From NCBI RefSeq assembly GCF_009618275.1, contig NZ_WIAD01000008.1:81675-145674 (forward strand): a stretch of 64,000 nt of DNA, read 5' to 3'. Shown piece after piece: positions 25,481-35,653 of this stretch. Numbering within the stretch: the stretch's first letter is position 1; every line of letters starts with the position of its first letter. This stretch comes from Roseimaritima sediminicola (GTDB taxonomy: Bacteria; Planctomycetota; Planctomycetia; Pirellulales; Pirellulaceae). The translations under genes and the position numbers were made by a program. The notes under the pieces are model-generated. The model did no database searches, was not told the origin of the DNA, and was given only the letters and a program-made list of their open reading frames with translations.

Positions 25481-26395
25481 TCAGCGAGGCAGTTGAAGGC
25501 TGCCCACGACCTGTTCGACCGAGTCCGCCCGCAGCTCCGCTAGGGCTCCGGGCAATTGATCGATCAGACGCGTCGATACCTGAGGATCGTAGTAGTTCGC
25601 CGTGCCGATCTGCACGGCCGAAGCACCGGCCACCAGAAACTCCATCACGTCGTCGATCGTGGCGATCCCGCCGATTCCGATGATCGGTACGTCGGTTGCG
25701 CACCGGACCTGATGCACGCAGCGCAGCGCCACCGGTTTGATGGCGGGTCCACTCAGGCCGCCCATCACGTTGCCCAGCAAGGGACGCTGCTGCCGCCAAT
25801 CGACGGCCATTCCCAGCAGCGTATTGATCAAGCACACCGCGTCGGCACCGCCGTCGGCGGCGGCCGCCGCCACCTCGGTGATTCGCGTCACGTTCGGAGT
25901 CAGCTTGGCCAGGATCGGTACGGGACAGGCCGCCCGAGCCGCGGCGACAACCCGCCGGCAAGCCTCCGCGTCGGTGCCAAAATCCACTCCCCCGGAGACG
26001 TTCGGGCAGGACAGATTCAGTTCCACTGCCGCCACGCCCTGACACTCGCCGATCCGCTGCGACAAGGCGACGTATTCTGCTTCGGTACGGCCGGCCACGC
26101 TGACAATGATCGCTGTTTCTACCTGGGACAGGTACGGCAGGTGGTGAGCGATAAACGCGTCCACGCCATCGTTGTCCAGCCCGATCGAATTCAACAAACC
26201 GGCCGAGACCTCCACGGTGCGCCAGGGCGCATTGCCCTCACGCGGCTCGGCCGTGATCGTCTTGGGAAGGATCCCGCCCAAGCGCGCGCAATCGACGATG
26301 CCCTCCATCTCACGGGCATACCCAAACGTCCCCGAGGCGACCAGGATCGGGTTCTTCAGTTGCAGACGGTTCAGAGAGACGCTTAACGAAGCCAC
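25481..26395 (-). CDS. pyrD: Dihydroorotate dehydrogenase, class 1B type
   Basis: Oxidises dihydroorotate to orotate in pyrimidine synthesis. The 304-residue protein is a cytoplasmic class 1 enzyme: no N-terminal membrane helix, and the active-site base is Cys in [19 protein letters not shown]-binding segments include [58 protein letters not shown] and [29 protein letters not shown]. These features fit class 1B (PyrD catalytic subunit), which usually pairs with an iron-sulfur subunit PyrK; no pyrK is adjacent. The start codon is GTG 26395. Confidence 0.93.
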   Translation of the reverse strand: MASLSVSLNRLQLKNPILVASGTFGYAREMEGIVDCARLGGILPKTITAEPREGNAPWRTVEVSAGLLNSIGLDNDGVDAFIAHHLPYLSQVETAIIVSVAGRTEAEYVALSQRIGECQGVAAVELNLSCPNVSGGVDFGTDAEACRRVVAAARAACPVPILAKLTPNVTRITEVAAAAADGGADAVCLINTLLGMAVDWRQQRPLLGNVMGGLSGPAIKPVALRCVHQVRCATDVPIIGIGGIATIDDVMEFLVAGASAVQIGTANYYDPQVSTRLIDQLPGALAELRADSVEQVVGSLQLPR

Positions 26396-26486
26396 GGTAT
26401 TCCAAGAGAACGCGCACGGGGGATTTTAGGACGTGGGCCGCGGACCGGCCCGGGCCGCCGATAGCCTACCGCATCTGCCGCCCGAT

Positions 26487-26639
26487 CGGGCAGGGGACAG
26501 AGGCGGGCAGGGGACAGAGGCGGGCAGGGGACAGAGGCGGGCAGGGGACAGAGGCGGGCAGGGGACAGAGGCGGGCAGGGGACAGAGGCGGGCAGGGGAC
26601 ACGGGCGGGCGGGGGACACGGGCGGGCAGGGGGCACGGG
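26487..26639. repeat. 17-bp tandem repeat, nine units
   Basis: Nine head-to-tail 17-bp units: six identical copies starting cgggcaggggacagagg (26487-26588) and three diverged copies ending gggcacggg or ggacacggg (26589-26639). A 17-bp unit with no stop in any frame makes long false frames on both strands. It lies between divergent genes, with pyrD starting at 26395 (minus) and a small membrane gene at 26822 (plus). The remaining 180 bp before the latter gene shows nothing recognisable. Confidence 0.95.
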
Positions 26640-26821
26640 CGGTTCCGGATATGCGAGCCGTAGGGGCTGTGGAGGGCCAGCGTACCGGGCGTACAGTTTG
26701 GAGGCGGCCGGGGCGATATAAGCGATAGGTCTATTGGTCGCAGGACCGGTCGCAGATTGGCGAGCCGGGCCGCGACGTTTCGTTGATTGACCCGTTCTAG
26801 AAACCGTTCGAGGTGGACACG

Positions 26822-27088
26822 ATGTGGCGCTCCTTTTTCCTGGCCGTGGCGATCATGATGATCATCCTGGGAATCGAATGCTTGATGATCGAGAGCGCTT
26901 CGCTGTACGCGGCCAAACAATCCTCCGCCACCGAACTGATGGACCCCACCATGCCGCCGGCGGCCACCACCCGGGTCTGGCAACCTGCCGAAGCGGTCCC
27001 CTGGGCCCTCCTCAGCGGTGGCGCCGTGATCATCCTCTACGCCATCACGCTGCCTAAACGCTGGGCGGCCGGCGGCGAGCCGGAATAG
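26822..27088 (+). CDS. Small two-helix membrane protein of unknown function
   Basis: An 88-residue protein I do not recognise. It has an N-terminal hydrophobic helix (SFFLAVAIMMIILGIECLMI), a polar loop with SLYAAKQSSATELM and PPAATTRVWQP, and a second helix (AVPWALLSGGAVIILYAITL) followed by a basic end (PKRWAAGG). The layout suggests a hairpin membrane protein. ATG 26822 has GAGGTGG 6 bp upstream, which favours it over GTG 26813. It stands alone, with repeats on its left and 356 bp of empty sequence on its right. Confidence 0.65.
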   Translation: MWRSFFLAVAIMMIILGIECLMIESASLYAAKQSSATELMDPTMPPAATTRVWQPAEAVPWALLSGGAVIILYAITLPKRWAAGGEPE

Positions 27089-27444
27089 CCTCGGAAGCAT
27101 CGTTTTTTCAGTTTTTCTTGCGCGGCAAGATTAGCTCCGCTTATGGTGCTAGTGATCTTTTCGCAGGTCCAAGGGCCGATGGAATCCCCCACGGGTGCCC
27201 GGGGCAAATGCTCAAAAACCCTGGAAAACTCGTATTTCGCAGCGGTGCGTTGGTCGCGATGAGAAGGTCGCTGCTGGCCTAGTGGTCGGCTTCTCCCCGT
27301 TGCATTGCTCGGCCGCCGGGCGATAGCATAACCCGCGGATCGGTCGGCGGCTATTGACGCTCGGCGGGGCCGCTCCTATTCTCATTATCGGTCCGGGGCG
27401 ATCTAGCGCACCGTTATTATTAGCAACTCTTATTCAGTGGCTCT
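27089..27444. other. Intergenic region upstream of the LysR gene
   Basis: No gene is seen in these 356 bp. The last 60 bp before the LysR gene is unusually AT-rich for the neighbourhood (ttattattagcaactcttattcag) and is the likely promoter area. I found no clear T-N11-A LysR box that I would defend. Confidence 0.45.
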
Positions 27445-28653
27445 ATGCAGCTTCGCTCGCTCGAACTCTTCTGCTCGGTCGCCCAACAGCGATCCTTCTC
27501 CCGTGCGGCCGAGAGCCACGCGGTGACGCAGAGTGCTGTCAGTCAAGCGGTGCTGCAATTGGAAGAGAACCTCGGCGTGCGGTTGGTCGATCGCAGCAAG
27601 CGGCCGCTGAACCTGACCGATGCCGGGGCCGTGTTTCATCAGGGGCTGCGGAAGATCCTCGGCGACTACCGGGCCCTGGAGCAGGAGGTGCGGAGCCTGG
27701 GCAGTCGGCTGCAGGGACGATTGCGGGTGGCGGCCATCTATTCGGTCGCGGCCAGCTACATGCCCGAGGCCAGCGAAGCGTTCCAGCAGATGCATCCCGA
27801 CGTGGACCTGCGGATCGAACCGGCGACGCCGACCCAGGTCCTGGAGCTGGCGGCCAGCGGCGAGGTGGACTTTGGTTTGATCAGTTACGCGCGCAGCACC
27901 CGGACGGTGCGGGCGACGCATTGGCAACGCGAACCGATGCGTTTGATCTGCGCCCCGGAACATCCGATGGCAGCCGGCGGCCCGGTCCAGTTGGCCGAGC
28001 TGGATCGGTTGCCGATGATCGGGTTCGAGACGTCGCTGAAGGTTCGCCGGGAGATCGATCAATTCTTCTCCCAGCACGGCGTCCGCGTCGAGTACTTCAT
28101 GGAGTTCGACAATCTGGATTCGATGATCCGCGCGATCCAGGCCAACCGTGGAATCGGAGTGCTGCCCGAAGCGGCCGTGCGACGGGAAACGGCCAACGAC
28201 AGCCTGCGAGTGGTTGCCTGTCCGGAACTGTCCCTGGAACGGCCGCTGGGAATCATCCGCCGCCGTTCCGGCAAGCTCAGTCCGGCGGCAAGTGAATTCG
28301 CCGAAATGCTGTTGGGCAAACCGCTGGAAACCACCGGCCGGCGGACGGGCAAACCCGCCAAGCCAATCCGGCAGGCGAAAGTCCGGCAAGCCAAACAGGC
28401 CGGGCAGGACCAGCCGGACAAGCAAGTTAGGCAGGTCGAGCAGGTCAAACAGGCGAAACCCCCTGCGTCGCCCAGTCCGTCCCGTCAATTGCAAACCAAC
28501 CCCGGCGGACGAACCACCGGCGACAGCCGAGCCAAAGCGAAGGCCGACGCGAAGACGCGTGTCGGCGGCAAAGGCAAAGAAGAGCCTCCCGGCCCGGCCC
28601 TGCGAAACAGCCAGACCGCTTCGGCGGGCAACGCTTCGAGGCCAGAGCAATGA
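27445..28653 (+). CDS. LysR-family transcriptional regulator with long basic tail
   Basis: A 402-residue regulator. The first 60 residues are a LysR winged helix-turn-helix (LELFCSVAQQRSFSRAAESH, TQSAVSQAVLQLEENLGVRL). A co-inducer-binding domain with RLRVAAIYSVAASYMPE and GEVDFGLISYARST extends to about 290. Then comes a tail of about 110 residues rich in Lys, Gln, Ala, Pro and Arg (KPAKPIRQAKVRQAKQAGQ and similar), absent from ordinary LysR proteins (about 300). The gene runs straight into the gltB region: its stop overlaps an upstream in-frame ATG of gltB (28650). By position it may control glutamate synthase as GltC does in Bacillus, but this is inference. Confidence 0.9.
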   Translation: MQLRSLELFCSVAQQRSFSRAAESHAVTQSAVSQAVLQLEENLGVRLVDRSKRPLNLTDAGAVFHQGLRKILGDYRALEQEVRSLGSRLQGRLRVAAIYSVAASYMPEASEAFQQMHPDVDLRIEPATPTQVLELAASGEVDFGLISYARSTRTVRATHWQREPMRLICAPEHPMAAGGPVQLAELDRLPMIGFETSLKVRREIDQFFSQHGVRVEYFMEFDNLDSMIRAIQANRGIGVLPEAAVRRETANDSLRVVACPELSLERPLGIIRRRSGKLSPAASEFAEMLLGKPLETTGRRTGKPAKPIRQAKVRQAKQAGQDQPDKQVRQVEQVKQAKPPASPSPSRQLQTNPGGRTTGDSRAKAKADAKTRVGGKGKEEPPGPALRNSQTASAGNASRPEQ

Positions 28654-28772
28654 ACCGCCAGCGCCACGATCACGAGTTGAACCCGCATCAACCTTTGCCA
28701 TCAAGCAACCCACAATATTCGGCCCCTATGAACGATTCAGTGAAAGCCAACGCGAATTTGGAAGAGCGACAG

Positions 28773-31700
28773 ATGAACGAGCAATCTCACCCCCAGCCAT
28801 CCACCCATCACCTCCCCGGCAAGCACGGTTTGTACGATCCGGAACTGGAGAAGGACAGCTGTGGGGTCGGTTTCATCGCGCACATCAAGGGCAAGCCCAG
28901 CCACCAGATCGTCCTGGACGCGGACGTTATCTTGCAGAACATGGACCACCGCGGGGCCTGCGGATGCGAGCCCAACACCGGGGACGGTTCGGGAATCATG
29001 TGCGGCTTGCCCGACGCCTTCCTCCGCAAGGTTGCCAAGCGTGATCTGAACGTCGAACTTCCCGAAGAAGGTCGCTACGCCGCCGGTCTGATCTTCTTGC
29101 CGACCGATCCGAAAGAGCGGAAGACGTGCAAGGACGCGGTCGAGGCGTTGGTCAAGGAGACCGGCCAGCAACTGCTGGGCTGGCGGGACGTGCCTCAGGA
29201 GACCGATCTGGCCGACGTCGGCCCCACGGCCCGGCGCTCCGAACCCTATGTCGAACAGCTGTTCGTCGCCGCCGCCGAAGGCCTCGACCGCAGTGCCTTC
29301 GAACGCCAACTGTACCTGATTCGCAAGCAGGCCAGCCACCAGCTGCGCGGCTCGGAGACGCTCGAGCAGGCCCTGATGTTCTACGTCTGCTCGCTCAGCA
29401 CCCGCGTGATCATCTACAAGGGGATGCTGACGCCGGCCCAGGTCCTGCCCTACTACCCGGACCTGCGGGACGAAGATTTCAGCACCCATCTGGCGATGGT
29501 GCACAGCCGTTTCTCGACCAACACATTCCCCTCCTGGGACCGCGCCCAACCGCTGCGGTTCATGAGCCACAACGGCGAGATCAACACCCTGCGGGGCAAC
29601 AAGAACTGGATGCAGGCTCGCGAGGGCTCGGCCGCCAGCGAGTTGTTTGGCGAAGAGCTGAAGAAACTGTTCCCGGTGGTCGAACCGCACCTGAGCGACT
29701 CGGGCACGTTTGACAACGTGTTGGAGTTCCTGTTGATGAACGGCCGCACGCTGCAGGAGGCCATCATGATGATGGTCCCCGAAGCCTGGCAGAAGCATCA
29801 GACGATGCCCGAAGAGAAGCGGGCGTTCTACGAGTATTTCTCGTCGTTGATGGAGCCCTGGGACGGACCCGCCTCGATCGCCTTTACCGACGGCCAGTAC
29901 ATCGGCGCGACGCTGGACCGCAATGGGCTGCGTCCCAGCCGTTACTACATCACGCACGACGACCGCGTGATCATGGCTAGCGAAGTCGGCGTGCTGCCGG
30001 TCGATCCCGGCCTCGTCAAGGAGAAGGGCCGACTGGAGCCGGGCCGGATGTTCCTGGTCGATTTCGAACAGGGTCGCTTGATTCCCGACGACGAGCTGAA
30101 ACTGGGCTTCGCCAAACGCAAGCCTTACGGCAAGTGGCTGCGTGAACAGCGCATCCGGCTGGCCGACCTGAATCCCGACGGCGAACCGCACGGCTTTGAT
30201 CCCGGCACGCTGCTGCCCCGGATGCAGGCCTTTGGCTACACCCTGGAAACGATGTCCTTCATGCTGCGGCCCCTGGTCGAGCAGGGACGCGACCCGGTCG
30301 GGTCGATGGGCAACGACAGCGCGCTGGCCTGCCTGAGCGACAAGCCGCGGATGATCTACGACTACTTCAAGCAGTTGTTCGCCCAGGTGACCAACCCGGC
30401 GATCGATTCGATCCGTGAAGAAGTGATCATGTCGCTGGAGTGTTACATCGGTCCGGAAAAGAACCTGCTGGAAGCGACGCCCGAGCACTGCCACCGATTG
30501 CTCGTCGAGCATCCGATTCTGACCAACGAAGAAGTGGCGGCGTTGGAACACATCAATTACGAAGGTTGGCGATCCCGCGTGATCGACATCACCTTCGATC
30601 GCGGCGAAGGCAAAGCCGGCTTCCAAGCGACACTCTCGCGGATCGCCGCCGAAGCCGAAGCGGCGGCCGACGAGGGCATTCAGATCGTTGTGCTGTCGGA
30701 CCGCAAGATCTCCGCCGATCGCGTTCCGGTCAGCGCTCTGTTGGCAACCGGTGCGGTTCACCATCACCTGGTCCGCCGCCACAAGCGGACCCGGATCGGT
30801 TTGGTCGTGGAAACCGGCGAAGCTCGCGAAGTGCATCACCACTGCCTGCTGATCGGTTACGGTGCCGACGCGATCAATCCCTACCTGGCCTTCGAAGCCC
30901 TCTGGCAATCGCACGCCGATGGCCTGCTGGCCGAAGACTTGACCGACGAGAAGGTCGTCGCGGCGTATCGCAAGGGTGTCGCCAAAGGCATGCTGAAAGT
31001 CATGGCCAAGATGGGCATCAGCACGCTGCAAAGCTACAAGGGTGCTCAGATCTTCGAGGCGCTGGGACTGAAGAGCGACGTCATCGACATGTGCTTTGCC
31101 GGTACGCAAAGCCGCATCGCCGGCGTGGACTTCGACGTCTTGGCCGAGGAGACGCTGCGTCGTCACGCTCTGGGCTATCCCGAAAAGGGCGACCGCCATC
31201 TGCCACAGCTGCCCAACCTGGGCGAGTTCCACTGGCGAGCCGAGGGCGAAAAGCACGCTTGGAGCCCGCAAGCGATCTCCAGTCTGCAGATCGCCGCCCG
31301 CAGCAACAACGAAGACGCCTACTGGAAGTTCGCTCAGACGATCAACCACGACAATCAAGTCCGCTGTACGCTGCGGGGTCTGCTGGACTTTAAAGAAGGC
31401 GTTGCCGGCCCGGCAATCCCGCTCAGCGAAGTCCAGCCGCGCGAAGAGATCGTCAAACGATTCTGCACCGGGGCGATGAGCTTCGGCAGTATCAGCGCCG
31501 AATCGCACGAGACGCTGGCCGTGGCGATGAACCGGCTGGGCGGCAAGAGCAATACCGGCGAAGGCGGCGAGGATCCGATCCGCTTCCAGCCGTTGGAAAA
31601 TGGCGACAGCAAACGGTCGGCCATCAAACAGGTCGCCAGCGGCCGCTTTGGCGTCACGATCGAATACCTGTCCAACGCCGACGAAATCCAGATCAAGATC

Positions 31701-33359
31701 TCGCAGGGTGCCAAGCCCGGCGAAGGCGGCGAATTGCCCGGTCGCAAAGTCGATCAGAACATCGCTCGCATCCGTTACAGCACGCCCGGCGTGGGCTTGA
31801 TCAGCCCGCCGCCGCACCACGACATCTACTCGATCGAAGACCTCGCCCAGTTGATCCACGACCTGAAGAACGCCAATCCGGCCGCTCGGGTCAGCGTGAA
31901 ACTGGTCAGCGAAGTGGGCGTGGGTGTGATCGCCTCGGGCGTGGCCAAGGCCCATGCCGACCACATCCTGATCTCCGGCGACACCGGTGGCACCGGCGCC
32001 TCGCCGCTGACCAGCATCAAACACGCCGGCCTGCCCTGGGAACTGGGGATCGCCGAAACCCATCAAGTGCTGGTCCTGAACGACCTGCGCAGCCGCGTCG
32101 TCCTGCAAACCGACGGTGGCCTGAAGACCGGACGCGACGTCGTGATCGCGGCGCTGCTGGGGGCCGAAGAATTCGGTTTCTCGACCGCTCCGCTGATCAC
32201 CCTGGGCTGCATCATGATGCGGAAGTGCCACCTGAACACCTGCCCGGTGGGGATCGCCACCCAGGATCCGGAGCTGCGAAAGCAATTCACCGGCAAACCC
32301 GAGCATGTGGTCAACTATCTGTTCATGGTCGCCGAAGAGGCGCGACACATCATGGCCAAGCTGGGCTTCCGCACGATCGACGAGATGGTCGGCCGCTCGG
32401 ATGTCTTGCAGACCGATACAGCGATCCAGCACTGGAAGAGCGACGGGCTGGACCTGTCGGCGATTCTGACCCCGGCGGTCAAGCCGCACGATGCTGTCGG
32501 CGTCCGCTGCACCCAGGCTCAGGATCATGGGCTGGAACGATCCTTGGACGTGACCACCTTGATTCCGCAGGCCCAGGCCGCTTTGGAAAACAAGACGCCG
32601 GTCACGATCGAATCGCCAATCGTCAACATCAACCGCACCGTCGGTACGATCCTCAGCCACGAGGTCGCCAAGCGATATGGTCAAGCCGGATTGCCCGAAG
32701 ACACGATCCACTTGAAGTTCTCCGGTTCGGCCGGCCAGAGCATCGGTGCGTTCCTGGCCCACGGGATCTCGATCGAACTCGAGGGCGATGCCAACGACTA
32801 CGTCGGCAAAGGCCTCTCGGGCGGCCGGATCGCCATCTATCCGCCGCGTGATGCCAGCTACGTTCCCGAAGAGAACATCCTGGTCGGCAACGTTTGCCTG
32901 TACGGAGCGACGTCGGGCGAAGCCTACTTCCGCGGGGTCGCGGCCGAACGGTTCTGCGTCCGCAACAGCGGTGCTCGGACGGTCATCGAGGGCGTCGGCC
33001 AGCACGGCTGCGAATACATGACCGGAGGCCGAGTGGTCATCTTGGGATCGGTCGGACGGAACTTTGCCGCCGGGATGTCCGGAGGTATCGCCTATGTCTG
33101 GGATCGACAGGGCGATTTCAACCTGCAGTGCAACCTGGCGACCGTCTTGCTGGAACGGATCGAAACGGCCGATGAGGAAGCTGAGGTCAAGGAGATGATC
33201 CAGAAACACCAGCGGTACACCGACAGCACGGTCGCCGCCGAAGTCCTGGACAACTGGCAGACCTTCCTGGATCAGTGCGTCAAAGTCATGCCCATCGACT
33301 ACAAACGCGTGCTGGAACAGATGGCCGCCGAAAGCGAAGGCGAAGCGGCCGCGGTGTAG
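28773..33359 (+). CDS. gltB: Glutamate synthase large subunit
   Basis: Large subunit of NADPH-dependent glutamate synthase, making glutamate from glutamine and 2-oxoglutarate. Domains in order: type II glutamine amidotransferase beginning at the catalytic Cys30 (EKDSCGVGFIAH), which becomes residue 1 after propeptide removal; a central domain; the FMN-binding synthase domain (about 820-1200) with the 3Fe-4S cysteines 1146, 1152 and 1157 in CIMMRKCHLNTC; and the C-terminal glycine-rich beta-helix domain (GGRIAIYPP, GEAYFRGVAAERFCVRNSGA). The 1528-residue length fits. I chose ATG 28773 because GGAAGAG precedes it; ATG 28728 and ATG 28650 (overlapping the LysR stop) are alternatives. gltD follows after 140 bp. 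Confidence 0.97.
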   Translation: MNEQSHPQPSTHHLPGKHGLYDPELEKDSCGVGFIAHIKGKPSHQIVLDADVILQNMDHRGACGCEPNTGDGSGIMCGLPDAFLRKVAKRDLNVELPEEGRYAAGLIFLPTDPKERKTCKDAVEALVKETGQQLLGWRDVPQETDLADVGPTARRSEPYVEQLFVAAAEGLDRSAFERQLYLIRKQASHQLRGSETLEQALMFYVCSLSTRVIIYKGMLTPAQVLPYYPDLRDEDFSTHLAMVHSRFSTNTFPSWDRAQPLRFMSHNGEINTLRGNKNWMQAREGSAASELFGEELKKLFPVVEPHLSDSGTFDNVLEFLLMNGRTLQEAIMMMVPEAWQKHQTMPEEKRAFYEYFSSLMEPWDGPASIAFTDGQYIGATLDRNGLRPSRYYITHDDRVIMASEVGVLPVDPGLVKEKGRLEPGRMFLVDFEQGRLIPDDELKLGFAKRKPYGKWLREQRIRLADLNPDGEPHGFDPGTLLPRMQAFGYTLETMSFMLRPLVEQGRDPVGSMGNDSALACLSDKPRMIYDYFKQLFAQVTNPAIDSIREEVIMSLECYIGPEKNLLEATPEHCHRLLVEHPILTNEEVAALEHINYEGWRSRVIDITFDRGEGKAGFQATLSRIAAEAEAAADEGIQIVVLSDRKISADRVPVSALLATGAVHHHLVRRHKRTRIGLVVETGEAREVHHHCLLIGYGADAINPYLAFEALWQSHADGLLAEDLTDEKVVAAYRKGVAKGMLKVMAKMGISTLQSYKGAQIFEALGLKSDVIDMCFAGTQSRIAGVDFDVLAEETLRRHALGYPEKGDRHLPQLPNLGEFHWRAEGEKHAWSPQAISSLQIAARSNNEDAYWKFAQTINHDNQVRCTLRGLLDFKEGVAGPAIPLSEVQPREEIVKRFCTGAMSFGSISAESHETLAVAMNRLGGKSNTGEGGEDPIRFQPLENGDSKRSAIKQVASGRFGVTIEYLSNADEIQIKISQGAKPGEGGELPGRKVDQNIARIRYSTPGVGLISPPPHHDIYSIEDLAQLIHDLKNANPAARVSVKLVSEVGVGVIASGVAKAHADHILISGDTGGTGASPLTSIKHAGLPWELGIAETHQVLVLNDLRSRVVLQTDGGLKTGRDVVIAALLGAEEFGFSTAPLITLGCIMMRKCHLNTCPVGIATQDPELRKQFTGKPEHVVNYLFMVAEEARHIMAKLGFRTIDEMVGRSDVLQTDTAIQHWKSDGLDLSAILTPAVKPHDAVGVRCTQAQDHGLERSLDVTTLIPQAQAALENKTPVTIESPIVNINRTVGTILSHEVAKRYGQAGLPEDTIHLKFSGSAGQSIGAFLAHGISIELEGDANDYVGKGLSGGRIAIYPPRDASYVPEENILVGNVCLYGATSGEAYFRGVAAERFCVRNSGARTVIEGVGQHGCEYMTGGRVVILGSVGRNFAAGMSGGIAYVWDRQGDFNLQCNLATVLLERIETADEEAEVKEMIQKHQRYTDSTVAAEVLDNWQTFLDQCVKVMPIDYKRVLEQMAAESEGEAAAV

Positions 33360-33499
33360 GCGTTGCCGTCAGAAACCGACGGCACGCGAACCGACTGCGC
33401 GCAAACGAAGCGAGCCGCCGCGGCAGCTCGCTCTGGGGCCTGGAACCCGACCTCCCATAAAAAACATCCCACATCGATCACCTTTTCGGAGCCTTCACC

Positions 33500-34996
33500 A
33501 TGGGCAAACCCACAGGATTCAAAGAGTTCGACCGCAAGAAAGTCGCCTGGCGCTTGCCCGTCGTCCGCATCAACGACTACGACGAAATCTACACCGAACC
33601 CAAAGTCGAACACCTTCGCGAGCAGGGCGCCCGCTGTATGGACTGCGGCGTGCCGTTTTGCCAATCGGCCACCGGTTGTCCGATCGATAACCTAATCCCC
33701 GAGTGGAACGATCTGGTCTACAACAACCGTTGGCGCGAAGCCAGCGAACGGCTGCACCAGACCAACAACTTTCCGGAGTTCACCGGCCGAACCTGTCCGG
33801 CACCCTGCGAAGGTTCCTGCGTGCTGGGCATTACCAACCCGCCGGTGACGATCAAGAATATCGAAAACGCGATTATCGACCGGGCCTGGGCCGAAGGTTG
33901 GTTGCCACCGTCCCCGCCGGAATCGCGCACCGGCAAAAAGGTCGCGATCGTCGGCAGCGGCCCGGCCGGGTTGGCCGCCGCCGACCAATTGAACAGTGTC
34001 GGTCACTCGGTCACGGTCTACGAACGTTCCAATCGCGTCGGCGGCTTGCTGCAGTACGGCATCCCCAACATGAAACTGGACAAGGACGTGTTGCAGCGGC
34101 GGCTGAATAAGCTGACCGCCGAAGGCGTCCGCTTCGTCACCGATGCCAACGTCGGCCAGAACGTCGACGCCAAGCAGCTGTACGATGACCACGACGCCGT
34201 GCTATTGGCCTGCGGGGCGACCAAGCCGCGCGATCTGCCGATTCCGGGCCGCGACCTCAAAGGCGTCCATTTCGCGATGGAATTCCTGACCGCCAACACC
34301 CGGCACAAGGTCCACGGCGATTCCTTGGGCGATGGCTTTATCAGCGCCGAAGGCAAGGACGTGATCGTGATCGGCGGCGGCGATACCGGTACCGACTGTA
34401 TCGGAACTAGCCTGCGACATGGTTGCCGCAGCATGGTCAATTTCGAACTGCTGCCCCAGCCGCCCGAAGAGCGTGCCGCGGACAACCCCTGGCCCGAATG
34501 GCCGCGCACCTTCCGCGTCGATTACGGTCACGAAGAAGCGAATGCGAAGTTCGGCCGCGATCCCCGCGAATACCAGATCCTCTCCAAAGAGTTCCTCAGC
34601 GATGGAAAGGGCAACCTGACCGGCATCAAGACGGTTCAGGTCAAATGGACCAAGACCGATGAAGGCTGGAACATGGAAGAGGTCGAGGGCAGCGAGCGTG
34701 AGTGGCCGGCCCAGCTGATTCTGCTGGCGATGGGTTTCCTGGGTCCCGAACAGTACCTGGCCGAAGCGCTCGGAATCAGCACTGACGCACGAAGCAATTT
34801 CGAAGCCAAGCACGGCGAGTTCACCACCAGCATCGACGGCGTGTTCGCCGCCGGTGACTGCCGTCGCGGCCAGAGCCTCGTCGTGTGGGCCATCAACGAA
34901 GGCCGCGGAGCCGCTCGAGCGATCGACCAATACCTGGAGGGTCACAGCTCCCTGCCTGCCCCAGGCCTGACCATGGGCACCCAACTAGTGCACTAA
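33500..34996 (+). CDS. gltD: Glutamate synthase small subunit
   Basis: NADPH-oxidising, FAD-containing subunit that feeds electrons through iron-sulfur clusters to GltB. The 498 residues begin with the 4Fe-4S-binding domain: [16 protein letters not shown] and [16 protein letters not shown]. The FAD Rossmann motif is [17 protein letters not shown], followed by [15 protein letters not shown]. The NADPH Rossmann motif is [15 protein letters not shown], and the C-terminal FAD segment is [19 protein letters not shown]. Length and order match family members. It lies 140 bp after gltB in the same direction and ends just before a strong hairpin at 35061-35095. Confidence 0.97.
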   Translation: MGKPTGFKEFDRKKVAWRLPVVRINDYDEIYTEPKVEHLREQGARCMDCGVPFCQSATGCPIDNLIPEWNDLVYNNRWREASERLHQTNNFPEFTGRTCPAPCEGSCVLGITNPPVTIKNIENAIIDRAWAEGWLPPSPPESRTGKKVAIVGSGPAGLAAADQLNSVGHSVTVYERSNRVGGLLQYGIPNMKLDKDVLQRRLNKLTAEGVRFVTDANVGQNVDAKQLYDDHDAVLLACGATKPRDLPIPGRDLKGVHFAMEFLTANTRHKVHGDSLGDGFISAEGKDVIVIGGGDTGTDCIGTSLRHGCRSMVNFELLPQPPEERAADNPWPEWPRTFRVDYGHEEANAKFGRDPREYQILSKEFLSDGKGNLTGIKTVQVKWTKTDEGWNMEEVEGSEREWPAQLILLAMGFLGPEQYLAEALGISTDARSNFEAKHGEFTTSIDGVFAAGDCRRGQSLVVWAINEGRGAARAIDQYLEGHSSLPAPGLTMGTQLVH

Positions 34997-35060
34997 GGTT
35001 CGCAAGCATCCGTTCGAGTCGCCGCCACCGCGACGGCTCTTGAGGGCTACAGAAATAAGA

Positions 35061-35095
35061 GGACGGGGGTCTTTTCAGATGAAAGACCGCCGTCC
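35061..35095. terminator. Long hairpin after gltD, also a repeat-family member
   Basis: GGACGGGGGTCTTT pairs with AAAGACCGCCGTCC across a 7-nt loop, with one mismatch in 14 pairs. It sits between convergent genes, after gltD (plus) and over the last codons of the membrane protein (minus), so it could end transcription both ways. A related hairpin (ggggacggaggcc... at 36034) shows that it belongs to a repeat family. Confidence 0.6.
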
Positions 35096-35653
35096 CCTTC
35101 TTCGTTCCTGCCGGGCAATGTTCGCACCGTAGATCGCTTGCGGCATCATCCCAAGGAATCCCGCGTTCGTCGCGAACGCCAGGTGCCAGCGACCAGCACG
35201 ATGCCACTCAGCAAAGTAGCTTGCGCTGTGCGCCCAAAGATCGGTGATGAATGCGACGTGTTTCTCGGGCGGTACGCGATTCGCCAAATCGCCTGTCAGG
35301 TACACCCAGCCGTTGTGGGCAGCGATGAAGCCAATCGTCCCCATCAGCGTTGCGAACAAACCGCTGACAAGCATCAGGATCGCCAGGGGGCGAAGAAGTT
35401 GAGCTGTCGACTTCCGAGGAGCAGTGCCGAGGCGAGACGCCATCGCGAGCGGAACGCCCAAAATGATCCCGACCCACCACGTCGCGATGATGCCCCAACC
35501 GATGCCGAGTAACGTCGGATCGCGCGTTGAAAAAATCGGAGGGTGACCGATTGTGAAGTATTCGATGCAAACCCTAGCCGTCACCTGGTCATGCAGAATG
35601 CCGTACACCGTGCAACACGCAACCGACAGGCTGATAATCCCGAGCCACTGCAT
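35075..35653 (-). CDS. Four-helix membrane protein of unknown function
   Basis: A 192-residue protein with about four membrane helices: WLGIISLSVACCTVYGI, GIGWGIIATWWVGIILGVPL, LLRPLAILMLVSGLFATLMG and a C-terminal FATNAGFLGMMPQAIYG. Between them are the polar segments RVCIEYFTIGHPPIF and NRVPPEKHVAFITDLWAHSASYFAEW. I recall conserved hypothetical proteins with an EYFTIGHPP motif in several bacterial groups but know no function. I start at ATG 35653; the frame is open upstream to 35899, but that part is arginine- and proline-rich with no homology. The last seven codons lie inside the 35061-35095 hairpin repeat, so the C-terminus (RRRGRRSFI) is partly repeat-derived. Confidence 0.72.
   Translation of the reverse strand: MQWLGIISLSVACCTVYGILHDQVTARVCIEYFTIGHPPIFSTRDPTLLGIGWGIIATWWVGIILGVPLAMASRLGTAPRKSTAQLLRPLAILMLVSGLFATLMGTIGFIAAHNGWVYLTGDLANRVPPEKHVAFITDLWAHSASYFAEWHRAGRWHLAFATNAGFLGMMPQAIYGANIARQERRRGRRSFI

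Noticed and set aside
26426..27100. A 224-codon minus-strand frame over the 17-bp repeat
   Set aside because: The repeat is stop-free in every frame, giving a meaningless CPLPASVP-type peptide.
28737..33209. A 1490-codon open frame antisense to gltB
   Set aside because: GC-rich codon use in gltB leaves the opposite frame open. The translation has no domain and gltB is certain.
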